From positions 62,001 through 126,000 of the forward strand of contig NZ_LAVA02000038.1 of NCBI RefSeq assembly GCF_000974985.2: a stretch of 64,000 nt of DNA. The letters run 5' to 3'. The stretch comes from Streptomyces mangrovisoli (GTDB lineage Bacteria; Actinomycetota; Actinomycetes; Streptomycetales; Streptomycetaceae). Positions 61,164 through 64,000 of the stretch are shown here, piece by piece. Below the pieces are notes generated by a model that was not told the DNA's origin, ran no database searches, and saw only the letters and a list, made by a program, of their open reading frames with translations. Each line of letters begins with the position of its first letter. The stretch's first letter is position 1. The translations under genes and the position numbers were made by a program.

Positions 61164-61799
61164 ATGACCGCACTCGGCACGCTCGCACCGCGCGCGGAGG
61201 AGGGCGACACCCCGCCCACCCGCTTCGACGACCAACTGGCCGCCCAACTGCTGGGCCAGCGCATCGTGTTGCTGGGCACCCAGGTCGACGAGGTGTCCGC
61301 CAACCGGGTCTGCGCGCAGCTGCTGATCCTGTCGGCGGAGAACCCGCGGGCCGACATCGGCCTGTACATCAACAGCCCCGGCGGCTCGGTGCACGCCGGC
61401 CTCGCGATCTACGACACGATGCGGCTGATCCCCAACGACGTGTCCACGCTCGCCATGGGATTCGCCGCCAGCATGGGCCAGTTCCTGCTCAGCGTGGGCG
61501 CCCCCGGCAAGCGCTACGCGCTGCCCAACGCGCGGATCATGATGCACCAGCCGTCGGCGGGCATCGGGGGCACCACCGCGGACATCGAGATCCAGGCCGA
61601 GAACCTGGAGTTCACCAAGCGGACCATCGAACGGATCACCGCGGAGCACACCGGGCAGAGCCCGGAGACCATCTCCCGCGACGGCGACCGCGACCGCTGG
61701 TTCACGGCCGAACAGGCCAGGGAGTACGGCATGGTGGACCGGGTGGTGGAGTCGCTGGCCGACGTCCGCCCGTCCGCCCAGCGACGGACGGGGCTCTGA
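61164..61799 (+). CDS. clpP3: ATP-dependent Clp protease proteolytic subunit ClpP3-like
   Basis: A 211-aa serine protease subunit that forms the degradation chamber with Clp ATPases. The catalytic triad is complete: S103 in GFAASMGQ, H128 in MMHQPSAG and D173 in SRDGDRDRWF. The first ~20 residues are a variable N-terminus. ATG 61164 follows GAGGAG (61153-61158). The next clpP gene begins 2 bases after its stop, and popR lies downstream: the order of the Streptomyces clpP3-clpP4-popR locus, which serves as back-up for ClpP1P2. Confidence 0.93.
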   Translation: MTALGTLAPRAEEGDTPPTRFDDQLAAQLLGQRIVLLGTQVDEVSANRVCAQLLILSAENPRADIGLYINSPGGSVHAGLAIYDTMRLIPNDVSTLAMGFAASMGQFLLSVGAPGKRYALPNARIMMHQPSAGIGGTTADIEIQAENLEFTKRTIERITAEHTGQSPETISRDGDRDRWFTAEQAREYGMVDRVVESLADVRPSAQRRTGL

Positions 61800-61800
61800 C

Positions 61801-62403
61801 ATGGGCTCGTACACCATTCCGAACGTCGTCGAGCGCACCCCGCTGGGCGAGCGGTCCTACGACGTGTTCAGCCGGCTGCTGTCGGAGCGGATCATCTTCC
61901 TCGGCACCGACATCGACGACGGCGTCGCCAACGTGGTCATCGCGCAACTCCTCCACCTGGAGTCGGCCGAGCCGGAGCGCGAGATCGCGATCTACCTCAA
62001 CTCCCCCGGCGGCTCGTTCACTTCGCTGATGGCGATCTACGACACGATGACCTTCGTACGGTCGCCGATCTCCACCTTCTGCGTGGGCCAGGCGGCCTCG
62101 ACCGCGGCCGTGCTGCTGGCGGGCGGCGACCCTGGGCGGCGGTTCGTGCTGGAGCACGCGCGGGTGCTGCTCGGGCAGCCCGCGACCGGCGGCAGCCGGG
62201 GCATGGTCTCCGATCTGGCGCTCCAGGCGAAGGAGATGGTGCGGATCCGCTCCCAGGTGGAGGAGGTGCTGTCCCGGCACACGGGGCACGACGTCGACGC
62301 GCTGCGCGCCGACATGGACCGCGACAAGGTGTTCACCGCGGCGGAGGCGGTGGGGTACGGCCTGGCCGACGAGGTGCTGAGCCGACGCCTCGCCGCGTTC
62401 TGA
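61801..62403 (+). CDS. clpP4: ClpP4-like protease subunit lacking the catalytic histidine
   Basis: A 200-aa ClpP homologue. S100 (VGQAASTAAVLL) and D171 (ADMDRDKVF) are present, but the histidine expected in the LLHQP motif is Gly: the segment reads RVLLGQPATG with G125. The protein is therefore probably a non-catalytic subunit in a mixed ring with ClpP3. It starts 2 bases after the ClpP3 stop (TGAC then ATG) and has no strong ribosome site, so translation is likely coupled. A tandem repeat and terminator follow. Confidence 0.9.
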   Translation: MGSYTIPNVVERTPLGERSYDVFSRLLSERIIFLGTDIDDGVANVVIAQLLHLESAEPEREIAIYLNSPGGSFTSLMAIYDTMTFVRSPISTFCVGQAASTAAVLLAGGDPGRRFVLEHARVLLGQPATGGSRGMVSDLALQAKEMVRIRSQVEEVLSRHTGHDVDALRADMDRDKVFTAAEAVGYGLADEVLSRRLAAF

Positions 62404-62439
62404 GCACTCACCGCGCGCTCCCTCCGGGTCTCCCGGCCT

Positions 62440-62529
62440 CCGGGTCTCACGACCTCCGGTCCTCTGAGCTCCGGGTCTCACGACCTCCGGATCTCTGAGC
62501 TCCAGGTCTCCCGACCTCCGAGCCCTCGG
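62440..62529. repeat. 31-bp tandem repeat between clpP4 and popR
   Basis: Two near-identical 31-bp units (62440-62470, 62471-62501) and a partial third (62502-62529) in the convergent gap. Non-coding; no known role. Confidence 0.8.
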
Positions 62530-62539
62530 ACCGTGCTCC

Positions 62540-62575
62540 GGGCCGGCGCCTCGCCTCCGTGCGAGACGCCGGCCC
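62540..62575. terminator. Bidirectional terminator hairpin
   Basis: Arms 62540-62554 and 62561-62575 pair over 15 positions with one mismatch and a 6-base loop, 8 bases from the popR stop. It separates convergent clpP4 and popR. Confidence 0.85.
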
Positions 62576-62582
62576 GCGCGCG

Positions 62583-62972
62583 TCAGGCGGCCAGGCACAG
62601 TCCGTCGTACGGCGTTCCGGTCGTCCGGCGGCCGGGCGCGGCCGTGCGGCTGGTGACCCGGACGAGCCGGCCGTGGGCCAGCGCCAGCAGGTCGCCGAGG
62701 CCGAGGCCCAGGGCGCGGGCGGCGGCCGCGAGCACCTCCGAGGACGCCTCCTTGCGGCCGCGCTCGATCTCGGACAGGTACGGCATGGAGATCCGGGCGG
62801 CCTCGGCCACCTCCTTCAGCGTGCGCTGCTGCGCGAGCCGCTCACGGCGCAGGACGTCTCCGAGAAGGTCGCGCCACAGCGGTTCGGGGGCCGCCTGCCG
62901 GGGGGCGGCGGGGCCGGCGGGCCCCGGGCGCAGAGGGATCACACGGACGGGATGCGGCTGCTGGGAGGTCAC
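62583..62972 (-). CDS. popR: ClgR/PopR-type Cro/C1 regulator of clpP3 clpP4
   Basis: A 129-aa DNA-binding protein. The Cro/C1-type helix-turn-helix (RTLKEVAEAARISMPYLSE then IERGRKEASSEVL) lies at about residues 48-85, and the IERGRKEASSE motif is typical of the ClgR group. The protein ends in -LAA, and published work on PopR shows that two C-terminal alanines target it for ClpP degradation. PopR activates clpP3 clpP4 when ClpP1P2 fails. GTG 62972 has no ribosome site, but TAGGCT (62979-62984 on the minus strand) lies 6 bases upstream, fitting a leaderless mRNA. Confidence 0.82.
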   Translation of the reverse strand: MTSQQPHPVRVIPLRPGPAGPAAPRQAAPEPLWRDLLGDVLRRERLAQQRTLKEVAEAARISMPYLSEIERGRKEASSEVLAAAARALGLGLGDLLALAHGRLVRVTSRTAAPGRRTTGTPYDGLCLAA

Positions 62973-63089
62973 GTGCCAAGCCTAGATTCCCGGGGCCGAG
63001 ACGGAAGGCGGCGGAGTGCATCCGTTCTGCGCCCAGAGGAGAATCAGCCGAGAGAGGAAGGGCGATTCGAATTGGCGTGCGCCTGCGAC

Positions 63090-63114
63090 GCATGAGCCGC
63101 CACATCGCGGGTAC
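63090..63114 (+). promoter_or_regulatory. Candidate SigB/SigF-type promoter of the sigma gene
   Basis: GCAT (63090-63093) is followed 15 bases later by GGGTAC (63109-63114), the stress-sigma pattern GNNT-N14-16-GGGTAC/T, 89 bases before the ATG at 63204. It suggests autoregulation or control by a related sigma factor. Confidence 0.5.
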
Positions 63115-63203
63115 CCGACCTTCGCGAAACCGTCACACGTGCCGGGCAGAATGCTGGCCGAAGAGGCAGACACGTCACATCGTGATCTTCGTGGGAGAGG
63201 TAG

Positions 63204-64000
63204 ATGAACACCGCCACCGCAGGTGACAGGGGTGTCACGAGCGAGTTGCCGGGGATCCAGGAGCCGCGGACCGTCGCCCCGCGTGACGCGCGCGAGCTGT
63301 CCCGTCAGTTCTTCCGGCGCCTGACGGAACTCGAGGAGGGCACGCCGGAGTACCAGTACGCGCGCAACACCCTCATCGAGATGAACATGTCCCTGGTGCG
63401 GTTCGCGGCCGGCCGCTTCCGCAGCCGCGGCGACGACATGGAGGACGTCGTCCAGACCGGGATGATCGGCCTGATCAAGGCGATCGACCGGTTCGAGGTG
63501 TCGCGCGAGGTCGAGTTCACCTCCTTCGCGGTGCCCTACATCGTGGGCGAGATCAAGCGGTTCTTCCGGGACACCACCTGGGCGGTGCACGTGCCGCGCA
63601 GGCTCCAGGAGATGCGGGTCGAGCTGGCGCGGGCGCGCGAGGAGCTGTCCAGCAGGCTGGACCGCGACCCCACGGTCGCCGAGCTGGCCACGCTCATGAA
63701 CATCGCCGAGTCCGACGTCGTCGAGGCGCAGCTCGCCTCCAACGGCTACAACTCCGCCTCCCTGGACGCCGCGCTGACCGGTGACGGAGCCGACGACGGG
63801 GAGGCCGTGCTCGCCGACTTCATCGGGGTGGAGGAGGACCGGCTGCGGCTGGTGGAGGACTTCCACTCGCTGGCCCCGCTCATGACCGGCCTCAGCGAGC
63901 GGGACCGGCAGATCCTGCATCTGCGGTTCGTGGAGGAGGCCACCCAGGCGGAGATCGGCGAGCTGCTCGGCTGCTCGCAGATGCATGTCTCCCGGCTGAT
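63204..64000 (+). CDS. RNA polymerase sigma factor, SigB/SigF/SigG family (C-terminus cut)
   Basis: The reading frame is open from ATG 63204 to the right edge (265 codons), so the end lies outside. It shows sigma region 2 (NMSLVRFAAGRFRSRGDDMEDVVQTG; GLIKAIDRFE; FTSFAVPYIVGEIKRFFRD), region 3 (VPRRLQEMRVELARAREELSSRLDRDPTVAELA) and the beginning of region 4 (LSERDRQILHLRFVEE, then QAEIGELLGCSQMHVSRL). The SFAVPYIVGEIKR and VPRRLQE segments are typical of the alternative SigB/SigF family controlling stress and sporulation. GGGAGAGG (63193-63200) precedes the ATG. Its putative promoter resembles the one before the SsgA-like gene. No anti-sigma gene is seen in the window. Confidence 0.93.
   Translation, partial: MNTATAGDRGVTSELPGIQEPRTVAPRDARELSRQFFRRLTELEEGTPEYQYARNTLIEMNMSLVRFAAGRFRSRGDDMEDVVQTGMIGLIKAIDRFEVSREVEFTSFAVPYIVGEIKRFFRDTTWAVHVPRRLQEMRVELARAREELSSRLDRDPTVAELATLMNIAESDVVEAQLASNGYNSASLDAALTGDGADDGEAVLADFIGVEEDRLRLVEDFHSLAPLMTGLSERDRQILHLRFVEEATQAEIGELLGCSQMHVSRL

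Noticed and set aside
63305..63943. Small minus-strand frames at the right edge
   Set aside because: They oppose the sigma factor gene, whose regions 2-4 are unmistakable in the plus strand although the gene is cut by the window end.

Overview
This is a very GC-rich actinobacterial chromosome segment that is almost certainly from a Streptomyces. The evidence is strong third-position G/C bias, SsgA-like, EshA-type encapsulin, MelC1/MelC2 and WhiE-type genes, and a ClpP3/ClpP4-PopR locus. No rRNA, tRNA, CRISPR array, insertion sequence or phage gene was seen. The window cuts a gene at each end: a TPR protein on the left and a SigB/SigF-family sigma factor on the right.

Layout. 1-8.8 kb: TPR protein coupled to a polyprenyl synthetase (with the only in-frame TTA codon I noticed), a PLP-dependent threonine dehydratase-like enzyme, a membrane-anchored pseudokinase, a serine hydrolase, an SsgA-like sporulation protein and two small membrane proteins. 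8.8-15.8 kb: an FAD monooxygenase/aldo-keto reductase operon, the melC1-melC2 tyrosinase operon, RNase HI, a two-domain VOC protein and a zinc alcohol dehydrogenase. 16.2-19.8 kb: the 2-methylisoborneol operon (family 2B encapsulin shell, terpene cyclase cargo, GPP methyltransferase). 19.9-26.5 kb: aminopeptidase N, a divergent MFS/MarR pair and a PAS-PP2C phosphatase. 26.6-34.9 kb: a complete whiE-type spore-pigment type II polyketide cluster (hydroxylase, SchA/CurD protein, cupin, KS, CLF, ACP, two cyclases) plus a convergent O-methyltransferase. 35.0-36.2 kb: a secreted beta-helix protein. 36.4-52.5 kb: a tightly packed, seven-gene, 16-kb operon of unknown function: Tat-exported di-iron ferritin-like (VioB-type) protein, hemopexin-repeat protein, small protein, WD40-like protein, DUF6603-like protein and two giant unassigned proteins (908 and 2130 aa). 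52.5-60.7 kb: a second PAS-PP2C phosphatase, small membrane proteins, a LAL-type LuxR regulator and a VOC protein. 61.1-64 kb: clpP3-clpP4, the convergent regulator popR and the sigma gene.

The segment is rich in developmental and secondary-metabolic functions: odour terpene, spore pigment, melanin, SsgA-like protein, SigB/SigF-type sigma factor. Many gene borders carry inverted repeats; one dispersed palindromic repeat (core GCGCAGTTCCCCGCG) recurs in several intergenic gaps. The best candidate for an undescribed system is the 36.4-52.5 kb operon.
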